This document shows, one piece after another, positions 13,041-23,097 of a stretch of DNA of 64,000 nucleotides; position 1 is the first letter of the stretch, and the number at the start of each line of letters is the position of its first letter. The notes under the pieces are model-generated. The model saw only the letters and a program-made list of their open reading frames with translations, did not search any database and had not been told where the DNA came from. The translations under genes were made by a program, and so were the position numbers. Origin of the DNA: Ciona intestinalis (Eukaryota; Chordata; Ascidiacea; Phlebobranchia; Cionidae); assembly GCF_000224145.3 (NCBI RefSeq), contig NC_020174.2, forward strand, positions 2,496,791-2,560,790. Direction: 5' to 3'.

Positions 13041-13841
13041 TAATCTCTTTGGTTTTAACCAAAGTTAGTATAGACCAAGTTAGGAAACGGATTGTAAAAC
13101 AACGAGTCTTGTTATCCATTGTCTCGCGTCTATGACGTCATAGTCGCCACCATTACGGAGCCCACGGCATAGCATTTTATCATTGCTGGGTGCTGTTTTT
13201 CATTTAAATATTGCGATTTTTTAAAAACCAAGCACTTCTGCGCGTAAAAATGGCTTTCTACTAATGTTATATCTTATCACAATAATAAACCTCACAAAAA
13301 TAATCAACTTTTATTGAACACTCAATCGATTCAAGAGTAAAAAAACAGAAAATATCAAGTTTACTAACCAAAAACATAAAAGAACGTTTTTAAAATATAA
13401 AAATACAAACAAAAACGCATAACATTACCATAAACTGGTGTATCTAGCTGCAGTTTTGCATGTAAATTGCCGTGATTTTACTTTTTGGCTCACAAACTCA
13501 ACGTGTATACCCGGCAACGAAACTTAAGGTATCTTTGTAAAATTTGCCTAATATCGAAGTGACATTGAGGAAAACAATACTGAGTTACTATTTTTGTTCC
13601 TTTGCTTGAATTAGTAAGCTACCTTTTCTGCGTTCCGGGTCTTTATGAAATCGGAAAACGCGAACACCTTATCTGCTAGTACTTAAGCAGTTGGGAGCTG
13701 CATGTCCACTCATGTTGGATTATAAATGTAGTAAAGAATGGCTCGGTAGGTTCGTAGGTATGATCATATATTATTATGTAAACTAAGCTGATTGCTGCTA
13801 GTCTTAATCGCCAACGTATAAGTACCCTGTTAAACCATACT

Positions 13842-14205
13842 NNNNNNNNNNNNNNNNNNNNNNNNNNNNNNNNNNNNNNNNNNNNNNNNNNNNNNNNNNN
13901 NNNNNNNNNNNNNNNNNNNNNNNNNNNNNNNNNNNNNNNNNNNNNNNNNNNNNNNNNNNNNNNNNNNNNNNNNNNNNNNNNNNNNNNNNNNNNNNNNNNN
14001 NNNNNNNNNNNNNNNNNNNNNNNNNNNNNNNNNNNNNNNNNNNNNNNNNNNNNNNNNNNNNNNNNNNNNNNNNNNNNNNNNNNNNNNNNNNNNNNNNNNN
14101 NNNNNNNNNNNNNNNNNNNNNNNNNNNNNNNNNNNNNNNNNNNNNNNNNNNNNNNNNNNNNNNNNNNNNNNNNNNNNNNNNNNNNNNNNNNNNNNNNNNN
14201 NNNNN
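13842..14205. other. Assembly gap (364 N)
   Basis: Run of N. Immediately after it lie about two copies of a unit of about 47 bases beginning CAGGCCTAC (14206-14300), so the gap probably holds more of this tandem repeat. Confidence 0.95.
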
Positions 14206-14300
14206 CAGGCCTACTTCCAACTTTCAAATAACACTAAACGACTAATATGCTCCAGGCCTACCTCAAACTATTAAATAACACCAAACAGTTAAATAAAATT
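14206..14300. repeat. Tandem repeat bordering the gap
   Basis: Two diverged units starting CAGGCCTACTTCCAACTTTC and CAGGCCTACCTCAAACTATT, each followed by AAATAACAC and AAAC. The unit is about 47 bases. Confidence 0.6.
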
Positions 14301-14560
14301 GTGCAATAACATCGACACGCTCGACGACCTCATAGAAATATCTAACTACGTCATACTAAGGGGATTTTCGGAAAGCTTCCAGCCTGAGCGTTAAAGCATT
14401 AACCATTACTTAGCGCTATAACATATTCGAAGCTGGATCGGGAGAAAATTCTATAAATATGTTTCTATGACGAATATTAATATTCATAATTAATATTTTT
14501 TAGAATTTTTAATTTTTCATTTTAGAATCGGTACCGCTGGGGTCTAGTTAGTGCAGTGTC

Positions 14561-15290
14561 AAAATTTTAGGTTAGTGGTACCGAGGGGTTAGAAAGCATT
14601 AGACAATGAAGGGCTAGACTACATGCGGGCCGAAGGCGCCCAAATTTTTTTTTATATACATTTTTCGTCTAAAACACTACTCTGGTACACCTTGGTTAAC
14701 GTAAATCTGCCAAAACCTAAAACAAGGAACCAGCTATTACAAGTGCGATTTTTCATCTATAACGAAATGTATTGCCTAACTTTCTGGAATAGTTTGAGCA
14801 TCTTGTTTAAAATTAATTTATGTGTTATACGTTAGTAGTCACCTATACGTTCACTAATGCATTAGATTCTGCCAACTTATAATCGTTTGTTTCACGTAAT
14901 TTGTAATTATCATGTTTACTTTCTGACTTGTCAAATATTTGCTGGAGTGCCCGTTTTACATTTACCTTGCTTTGCGTGAGGGTAAGGTAGCTATATATTA
15001 ACAGGAATGCAGAGTAAACATGCACAACGGCTTGGACTTTATTTGTCATTGAACTACAATATAAGTACAAGTATTATATAGCAGATTGTAGTATTGTAGA
15101 ATAAATATATAGAAGCAGTTAAATTGTTTGGGAAAGGAGGCTTTTAATTTTTTTAATGCTCTGCTAATTAACCCCTTTAGTCACCTACCCACTAATTTTT
15201 TGTGTACGAGGTTTTAAAAAGTGATTCTTAAGCTTTATATTAAGTTTCTTGAACATTTCCAACCATGGAGGAAATGTTAGTATCAATCAG
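14561..15290. other. Region between the long-TIR element and the Kelch-like gene
   Basis: Should contain the promoter and first exon of the Kelch-like gene, unless these lie further left. An out-of-frame ATG in good context is at 15265. Nothing else recognised. Confidence 0.5.
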
Positions 15291-18200
15291 TGGAACAAGT
15301 TTATTTAAAGAAAGATCTTACACAGATCAACCATGGATCAGATCTTCTTCAATTTATCCGCACATCAAAAGAAGATGGTCATTTTAATGATGTCATAATT
15401 TGTGTGGATGGAAAGAATATATCTGCAAGCAAGATGGTTCTTTCTTGCTTTTCAGAGTATTTTCAAAAATTGTTTACAACTGAGGTTTGTTGATTGTTTC
15501 CAACCTTTTCAATCTATTTTCTCCTCCAATTTGGTAGTAATCAAACATTCAACGATTGTTTAGAAACCTTTATCCTTACGGCTCCCATAGATCGTTGTTA
15601 ATTGTTTAAAACACATCAGGATATTTGGTTATTATGTGTGAATTGGTGTCCCATCTTCCCCCGCCCTACTATATCTTTACTATTAACCAATCAAACGATA
15701 GAACCTATTCGGTAACATTGTTTATTTTAGATGAAGGAAAAGTATAAAGATTGTGTTGAAGTTAATGGTGTAGATGTGAAAAGCATGACAAATCTTGTTG
15801 AATTCATGTACACAGGAGAGATCAGCATTAATATGGACAACGTTTGCTACCTTCTGGCTGTCAGTGACTACCTGCAAATGCAATGTAAGTTATTCTGAGT
15901 TTCATTGGAGTTTCATAATCCTATTTTTTATTTCAGCAGTTAAAGAACTGTGCATCCAATATTTAATGGATGCAACTTCTCCACAAAACTGTTTCACGAT
16001 TCAAGTTTTGGCCGATCGGTTTAACATTCCTGTGTTGTCCGAGAACAACAAAAAGTTTATCATTTTGAATTATAAACAAGTTGTTTCAAATGATCAGTTT
16101 AAACGGCAATCCAAAGAGGTTGCCACATTGTTCTTGCAAGAAACTCATAACCAGGTTGTTAACAAATTTTAAATGTTTATTCACTGTATTGAAAATTACT
16201 AAATACTTGTTGTTTTGTTCAAACAATTGTTCCTCAGGTTTCTCCAGATTTGGTTTACACTGCTGTTATGAACTGGGTAAAGTTTGATTTGGCTTCAAAT
16301 GAAAAGTACTTGAACGAACTCACCCAGTTTGTTAATTTCCATGAATTGTCACCTCAGATATTGGGGGATGCGGTTTCTGTTGAGGTCCGGAGTTTAATTC
16401 AACAAAATATTTATCAAAAATTCAACATATCTATTTTTAGCCCCTTCTTCGTAAATCTGACGATAATGTTGACAAGACTTTAAAAGTCTTTTCTTATCAT
16501 ATGAAGAACATAACATCTCCAGGTGAGAAGAAATATAGTCGTTAAGTTTTCGCAATTTTACTATAACAGCGCTCACAATTATACTAATTATTTATAGTTT
16601 CATGGAATACTCTTTGTATTGTACTGCAGGAAAATCTCTGATCTGTCTTGGAGGTGCAAGGACTTTAAACAAAGTTATGAAATATGATTTACGAAGAAAT
16701 GAATGGAGTGAATTACCTGTAAAATTTCATCTTTTATTAACCATACAATGCTTTTATAACTTTAAACTTCAAACATTTATATCATATAGATAACTAGCAC
16801 ATCAGATTAATGGATTAACCTGCTGCAAAAACCGTACAGAATGCTATAATAGGGACATACAGTACGACAATCAGACACTTCTCTACACAAATTACTTTGT
16901 TTTTGATTGCAGGATTTACCTGTTGGTAGACAACTAGCATCAGCTGTTGTTGTTGATAATGTTCTGTATTTTATTGCTGGATATTTGCCAACTGCCGGGG
17001 GTAACGTTAAACCAACTAACATTGTTCATCGGATGGATTTAAACAAAAACTTTTTGCAATGGGAGAAGGTAGCTTCAGTGATTGAAGAGAGATATGCTGC
17101 TGGTGCTACTGTTTTAAATGGTAAAGTAAAATATGGGTTCAATATGAATGAGGAGTGTTTTGTATCTGTTGTACATTGCCATTTATGGTCGTGGTTCACA
17201 ACAAAAAGGACAGAAATGCACTAAGTGTATTTAACTCTATGAAACTTAGATATATACAATAAAATTAAATCATTAGGGTGCTACAATTCAACTAAAAGCA
17301 TTGTTACAATACCTTTAAAAAGAAATTAAAATATTTTTAAGGCTCAATATTCTTGTTTGGTGGAATCTCCATCAACAACTGCCGTCTTTCTTCCGGTGAA
17401 TGTTTTGTTACTTCACTAAATAAGTGGATAAAAGTGGCAAATATGAAAACAGAAGAATATTTTATTGTCTTGGTTACTTTGGAAGGTAAGACGCTTTAAT
17501 GAGGTAGTAGTCCACCTCCACTACATCTAATGTGTTCTTTCATACACAGATCGGATATATTTACTCGGTGGAGTTGGTACACCTTCAGTGGCATGTTATG
17601 ATCCTACATTAAGTACATGGGGAAATGTTGCTCCCATGCAAACAGCACGGAAAAACTTAGCTGCAGTGGTGCTTAATAAAGCTATTTATGCTCTTGGTAA
17701 GATAGATTTGCTATTAAAGTTAAGTGCAAATATATATTATTGGAGCGGGCAAATAATACACAACTTGTATTGCACAATCAATATAGGGGGCAAAGGTGCT
17801 CATGAGCAAGTTTTGAAATCGGTTGAGAAATTCAATGCTGATAATAACACCTGGGTTTATGTCGCGGATATGAACATAGGGAGAAGTCATCATACAGCTT
17901 GTGTTGCACAAAACAAGATTTATGTAGTGGGAGGGTAAGCATTAGGATAATGATTTTACTATCTTATGAATAAATATTTATATTATCCTCTGAAAAATAT
18001 CACTCTTATTCTTTTGTGATAGCCAAAAGGCCTATAACACGGGTGTTCTATTTCATATATCTTAATGTGACTATGTAAGTGATCGTACATTTAACTATTT
18101 TGTGTTTGGCTTACAATTTAGACCCATCAGTGACCACTGTGTTTAGGCAATTATCTCTAAGTGTCTTGCCCAAGGACCCACATGCCTATCATGGTGGCAG

Positions 18201-18434
18201 CATCCAGTTTTGAACACCGTATACTCTGGTTATGAAACCACCGTCTCTAACCCTTGTTCTACAACACTGGCTTATCATTAAGTCAAAGTTTAAACAAAAC
18301 ATGTTATTTACAGGGTGAATTTCACCAATAAAGCTGTGAAATCTGTTGAATGTTACGATCCACAAACAAACAAGTGGAGCATTGTTTGTGAAACAGAAGT
18401 GGCATTTTTCAATCACTCTCTGGTTGCAATTTAA
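15291..18434 (+). CDS. Kelch-like protein (BTB-BACK-Kelch), probable Cullin-3 adaptor
   Basis: The family bridges substrates to CUL3 ubiquitin ligases. Eleven exons: 15291-15484, 15731-15884, 15937-16154, 16238-16384, 16441-16522, 16630-16718, 16913-17120, 17342-17485, 17550-17696, 17787-17934 and 18314-18434. The BTB domain (GHFNDVIICVDGKNISAS) covers roughly residues 10-115, the BACK domain follows to about residue 255, and the rest holds about six kelch blades with repeated GG motifs (LICLGGA, LFGGIS, YLLGGVG, YVVGG). The frame is closed by TAG at 15278-15280, so the gene needs an upstream exon. The sequence AATCAG at 15285-15290 is a good acceptor, and the exon then begins TGGAACAAG. An upstream exon ending in A would make a split ATG, giving 550 residues, a normal length for the family. 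The ATG at 15265 has a good context but is out of frame. Which KLHL subtype this is cannot be said. Confidence 0.88.
15507..15674. mobile_element. MITE, same family, truncated at one end
   Basis: In intron 1 of the Kelch-like coding region. Has the interior (CAATTTGGTAGTAATCAAAC) and the end CATCTTCCCCCGCCCTACTA. Confidence 0.65.
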
Positions 18435-18559
18435 ATGCAGATTAAACGAAAAAACATTTCATTTCCTATCAACCTTATAGCATTTTTGAGTTAATCTTTT
18501 TATTTGCACTTACATAAAGTGTTTTAATAATTCTTTATTTTAATAATTGTCATGTTGCA

Positions 18560-18565
18560 AATAAA
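18560..18565 (+). terminator. Poly(A) signal candidate for the Kelch-like gene
   Basis: AATAAA 126 bases after the stop codon at 18434. Confidence 0.5.
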
Positions 18566-18589
18566 CAAGATAACAATGCTCTCATGAGT

Positions 18590-18930
18590 GAGCACGTATT
18601 GAATTAATTAGCATATTATTAATTAACCCTTTTACTGCAACGGGCTACTAGGCTCGATCAAAAACAAACCTGGACTAACCGACAAAGCGGTTTTCAGTCG
18701 CCATTGGTGACTGTGGAGCAGTAGATATAATGCATTTATTCCCGTATTATAACTCATGAAGACTTATGATGTATAAGGATTAAGTGATTGATAAAGAATA
18801 TGTGTAAATACGCTTTGTACAACTTCTTCATGTGTTGACTTGTACACTTGTTTTAATGAATCTTGACAAACTATAATCACGAATATATTAAGCAATGTGG
18901 TAAGTTAATATTAAAGATCTCCAGTAGGCC
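18590..18930. repeat. 330-base interspersed repeat, copy 2, uninterrupted
   Basis: Matches the repeat at 11640-12225 but without the MITE, so it acts as an empty site. It lies 3' of the Kelch-like gene. Confidence 0.65.
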
Positions 18931-19574
18931 GTGGTACAACTAAATTATTTTGGATCGAAATTAGCGAGTCTGTGTTTGGCCAGCAAAGATGTTGCGCCTA
19001 TAAGCGCAGGTTTTATGCGAACCATAAGCCACCACGTATACTGTACGCGTCTACGGAGCAACCGCCTATGTTGTAATCGGCTAAATAAATACAAAGATAA
19101 AAATGTGTTTAATGTTTGTTTATGACAATAAGTCTGTACAATAAACAAACACACCCTCAAGCACTTCTTGATTAAAACAACTTTGGTCACATGTTTTCTT
19201 CAAACTGAAACAATCACGTGATGTCTCAATTGGTTACTTTCCGTGATGTCTCTTACTAGCTGCATTGCAACTATATACTGTGAGCATTGCTCCTTTGATA
19301 ATTTTCGACGTTGCGAGACGGAGAACAACTGCACGTGTGATGTGTGAATGTTATAACAGCAACGAGTGTATGGTTTAAAATATAGCTACAGCATCATTGT
19401 GTGAGCAGTTACACGGTTTGTGCGAGGTTACATGTATATGCACTGTATAAATTGTTACACTTGGGAAATATATAGAGATGGCTTATAAACATAAATGTAA
19501 ATATATGTTAGTTTATTCACATTGACAGCAGGTATTTAGCAATTTAGGTCGTCTAAATTCCTCCCAAGCACGAC

Positions 19575-19651
19575 CTACCCACCACGCCTGAAATCCTTTT
19601 CATAAGAATCCAAATAATCAGCCCTTTTTAGATCTTCCATCAATTCTTTAG
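19575..19651 (-). pseudogene. Orphan last exon of the secreted-peptide gene (copy A)
   Basis: This exon begins after the acceptor TTTCAG and reads AKELMEDLKRADYLDSYEKD (its first Ala completed by the preceding exon) before ending FRRGG and a stop. It matches the last exon of the precursor at 21594-22162 through the SYE motif and then differs at the C-terminus. Flanking non-coding DNA (about 19540-19895) also matches the other copy. I found no signal-peptide exon between 19.7 and 21.5 kb on this strand. The place where it should be is replaced by about 1.1 kb of unmatched DNA, and the MITE there is cut short. So this copy looks incomplete, unless a different upstream exon supplies the start. 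The open frame across the whole exon suggests the loss is recent. Confidence 0.5.
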
Positions 19652-19807
19652 CTGAAACTTAAATTTTCATGAAATGTGATTTGAGTTACGTTTACGTTAT
19701 TCTTATGACCACCACGAAATACACAATCCAGCTGCGAACTATAAAGCATGGGCATACTATTTCGTTGTATCTTTCATTTCAATAGGTTTGTACAAATTAA
19801 ACATACA

Positions 19808-19895
19808 GTAGAGTGGGGGAAGATGAGACACCTTTTCATTCTATTTTTTCGTCCCATTTGGTAGTAAACAAAAAACATTCAAAAAATTATAAAAC
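19808..19895. mobile_element. MITE, same family, left part only
   Basis: Begins AGTAGAGTGGGGGAAGATGA and stops abruptly after AAATTATAAAACCG, exactly where copy A of the peptide locus stops matching copy B. Confidence 0.6.
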
Positions 19896-21035
19896 CGACA
19901 TTGAAACTAAAATAACAGCCATGTTGATACGACAGATGGGTTAGTTTAAGTTTAAGTTATAAAACATTACTGATGTAGATGTAGATTCTAGACAGATGAC
20001 AGTTTCAACATATTATAGTTGTGTTATGTCGAACGTTTGATGTACAGCAACTTACTGTAGAAGCATGGCAAAACTTTCGCTTAATGATAAATGTTCATAT
20101 TTTTCATAGGCTTTATAGGTAGATACGTGACTACGTGTTATAAGTTTGTTGGATTAGTAGATACAGAACCGAAGAGATATTGCAATTTACAACATTGTCT
20201 GATACTGACACGGATTATTCCAGATTCAATCCAGAGGAAATACTATCAGTCATACATCAGGTGTCATACACTGCTTGTATATAGCATATACAGTTACTGT
20301 AAGCGTGATTCTAATCTTGTGCACGAACCTCTATTTCACAAACATGTGGCGATGTGGAAGATGTGTTATATATTTCCTGCAGTCAAGATAAAGGACTACT
20401 GACAAAATGTGCATTAATGGAATGATTAACTTGTTTTAAGGGAACAAGCAGACTTTTAATATAACGATGCAGTTCAAGACTTGCGCGATAAACGTATGTG
20501 TTTTCTTCTGTTGTATAGTATTCTATTTTTAAACCACTGCCTTTGCAAGGAATAAAAGTGCATATTTCTAACATTAAAACATGTTATGCTTTCTTTGATT
20601 AGATTTAGATAATGTATTTATCACTTATGATATGCCAGCCATCAGTAACAGCACTAGAACATGTTAGAAACCACTTTCGTCCAAACGAATAGAACGTTCT
20701 TTATGGTTAAATGTGAAAATCAACTGGCTTTACTGCGATTTCATGACATTTTAGCGAAACTAATCTATGTTAAACAGTCACACAGTATCAGTGGTGTGCG
20801 AAACTACGTGTACATTCGCTCAAACTTATATTATAACAACAAAATGATTTAAAACTAACTATAAATGCAAATATACAGGCTCCAATTGTATTAATTTGGT
20901 TAAAAAAAACAAAAGTCCATTAATGAAACCGTGACGAAACAATGCATTATAATGGGCATTGTTCGCGTCAATAGGCCTCTTATTTTCTAAGCAGTTTCGG
21001 TGTATTCCTATTTCCTAGGCCGTGTATTGAGTAGG
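19896..21035. other. Unmatched DNA inside copy A of the peptide locus
   Basis: About 1.1 kb without counterpart in copy B. A 103-codon open frame at 20091-20402 shows no recognisable domain. No terminal repeats were seen, so its origin is unknown. Confidence 0.5.
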
Positions 21036-21593
21036 CCATGTTGGAAGTCGCACAGTCTTTTTACAGATTCGGCGTAGACTATTGCTTTTTGGTTTTCTGT
21101 TTTCAAACACTTTGTGATCGAACAGCTGCCGTCAGATAATAATGATTATTTGTGCTGCACCATCGTGGTTGCATTCAGTTACCCAACTACAACTTAAAGA
21201 TTTCGGATAGAAATCAGCAAGCAATGTTGGGGTAACAAGAGGCTGCCTTTAAATTAAACAATGCGATGCTTGTTTGTAGTTCACCAACTGAGATTGAACC
21301 ATATAGTTACTGAAGTGACTTCAGCAGTATACTATGATTGAATCGCATTTCATAATAGACATCATGGCTATATATTAAAAGAGACCAAAATGTCTGGATT
21401 AGTTTAAATATTAATATTGCGAACTAACTATACAACAACGTTAAAAAAAATCACGAAAAATAAACTTTTGGGCAAATTCTTGTTTGGGCTATCGTTGCTA
21501 AGGTTTGTGCGAAGTTACATGTACGCGTAATGTTGGTTTATTGATATTGACAGCAAGTATTAAGCAATTTAAGTCGTCAAAAATCACCACGAC

Positions 21594-22162
21594 CTACCAC
21601 ATACCCCTAGAACCCCTAGATTCATTTTCATAAGAATCCAAATGATCAGCCCTTTTTAGTTCTTCCATCAATTCTTTAGCTGAAACTTTGTAAAGTTTTT
21701 ATTAAATATGACATCAGGACTCAGGAGTTACGTTTCCGTTATTCTAATGACCACCATAAAATACACAATCCAGCTGCGAACTATAAAGCATGGGCATACT
21801 ATTTCGTTGTATCTTTCATTTTAATAGGTTTGCTACAAAACAAACATGCAGTAGGGTGGGGGAAGATTGGACACATTTCATTCTATTTTCTCGTCTTATT
21901 TGGGAGTAAACAAAGAACATTCAAATTATAAAAAACGTATGATCACGACTACCATGGACCGTTGTTAATTATTTAAAACTTGATCAGGATATTTGTATAT
22001 TATGTGGTAAAGGTGTTCTATCTTCCCCCACAGTGCTATATACATATTTAAAGCAAGTATAGCTAAATATTTACCATCAGTGTCGATATAAAACGCTTCT
22101 GTAGTTTCGGTGAGGACGAGGAGTCCGATGACGAGCAAGAGTAGAAGCGCTGACTTATTCAT
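21594..22162 (-). CDS. Small secreted peptide precursor, 57 aa (copy B)
   Basis: Two coding exons, 22162-22075 and 21679-21594, join in phase 1 to give 57 residues. The start ATG sits directly after a CTGCAG acceptor. A candidate non-coding first exon ends at 22217 with a perfect GTAAGT donor, leaving a 54-base intron. The N-terminus MNKSALLLLLVIGLLVLTE is a textbook signal peptide, with likely cleavage after TETTEA. The mature part, about 34 residues, starts FYIDTDAKELMEELKRADHL, has no cysteine, is rich in charged residues and may form a helix. No dibasic cleavage or amidation site is obvious. I do not recognise the family; a secreted signalling or defence peptide is possible but not shown. 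A complete MITE (21850-22041) sits in the intron. The partial duplicate near 19.6 kb conserves the final exon in frame, which supports it being a real exon. Confidence 0.6.
21850..22041. mobile_element. MITE, same family, in the secreted-peptide intron
   Basis: Begins AGTAGGGTGGGGGAAGATTG and ends CTATCTTCCCCCACAGTGCT. Both ends are present. Confidence 0.7.
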
Positions 22163-22620
22163 CTGCAGAATCAAATACTAGTCAAAAAACTCAAGTAAAA
22201 CAAACCAACCACTTACTTTGTTGATTTCTGAATGAAAAAATGGTTTCCTACCAGAACGCAGTCTTTTATTTCTATCGTGTCACTAATTAAACGCGTAATA
22301 ATTTCCGCTTTTTACTTAGGAAGAAGTTTTTCTGTTCTTCGAAGTCTCACAGGGTTTTTACAGATTCGGCGTATTGCTTTTTTGGTTTTCTGTTTTCAAA
22401 CAGTCTGTGATCAAACAGCTGTCGTCAGATAATATAATGATTATCTGTGCTGCACACCATCGTGGTTACTGGTTGCATTCAGTTTCGCATTTACATTTAA
22501 GTAGGCCTATCATGGCTATATGGTAAGAGACCAAAATGTCTGGATTAGTTTAAATATTAATATTGCGAACTATACAATAAGGATTAAAAAAAGACACGGG
22601 GGAAGTTTTACGACGAGACA

Positions 22621-23097
22621 TGAACCACATGGCGACCAATTTATTTTTTATCTCAGCGTCACAAAGTTATTCATGCCTTTGTTATCACTTTTGATCAAAC
22701 AGCAATGTAATCGTGTAAACTAGGCTACTCGCTAATTATGTGATTTAAAATCTGAAGAACTATTGTAAATTTGCCCAATATGAATATGCTGCTCTGATGC
22801 GACACCATACGGAAGTTTGTCGCAACAAATAAAGTGTGGGAATCAAAATGTCTAGCGTGTGTTGTTCGTTTCAGTGAAAAGTATTCAGCCTGTTTTGTTT
22901 ATAAGGTATACCTAACCCTATTTCTTGCTATTTTAAACTGACGAACGCGTTTATGCCATTTAACTCTTGATTGAAGATTTCTATAGGTTTATCGTTGCGT
23001 TTTTTGTAATAGGTATATGTTATATAGGGAGCTGTTGTCTTACCTTAAAAGTATAGACAACAAGACAATAGACAAGTAAGCTATTTTAGTTTCCGCT
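22621..23097. other. Intergenic region upstream of CLPB
   Basis: Nothing recognised except a possible acceptor at 23089, just before the CLPB start. Confidence 0.5.

Larger units (their letters stand above)
12396..14560. mobile_element. Non-autonomous DNA-transposon-like element with long inverted ends
   Basis: The left end (about 12396-12546, GACACTGTACTGAATACACC then CCAGCGGTACCGATTC) recurs inverted at about 14399-14560. The inverted ends are about 150 bases, and match through the AT-rich TTAATTATGAATATTAATAT core and the TTTCTCCCGATC segment. Inside, a block of about 290 bases is tandemly repeated (about 12455-12745 and 12770-13040), each copy ending near CTATGTAGGTCACTAGCATG. No transposase frame was found, but 364 bases are unknown. 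Superfamily not assigned. Confidence 0.6.
19540..22620. repeat. Partial direct duplication spanning the secreted-peptide locus
   Basis: Matching blocks in the same order: 19540-19895 with 21560-21925, about 21040-21160 with 22345-22470, and 21361-21420 with 22508-22570. Between the first two blocks copy A has about 1.1 kb of unmatched DNA where copy B has the signal-peptide exons. Confidence 0.7.

Noticed and set aside
13676-14227. 183-codon minus-strand frame across the gap
   Set aside because: Mostly N; the flanks are tandem repeat, so there is no coding evidence.
20091-20402. 103-codon open frame on the plus strand
   Set aside because: No recognisable domain, no splice partner or conservation visible; sits in unmatched DNA of the duplicated peptide locus.
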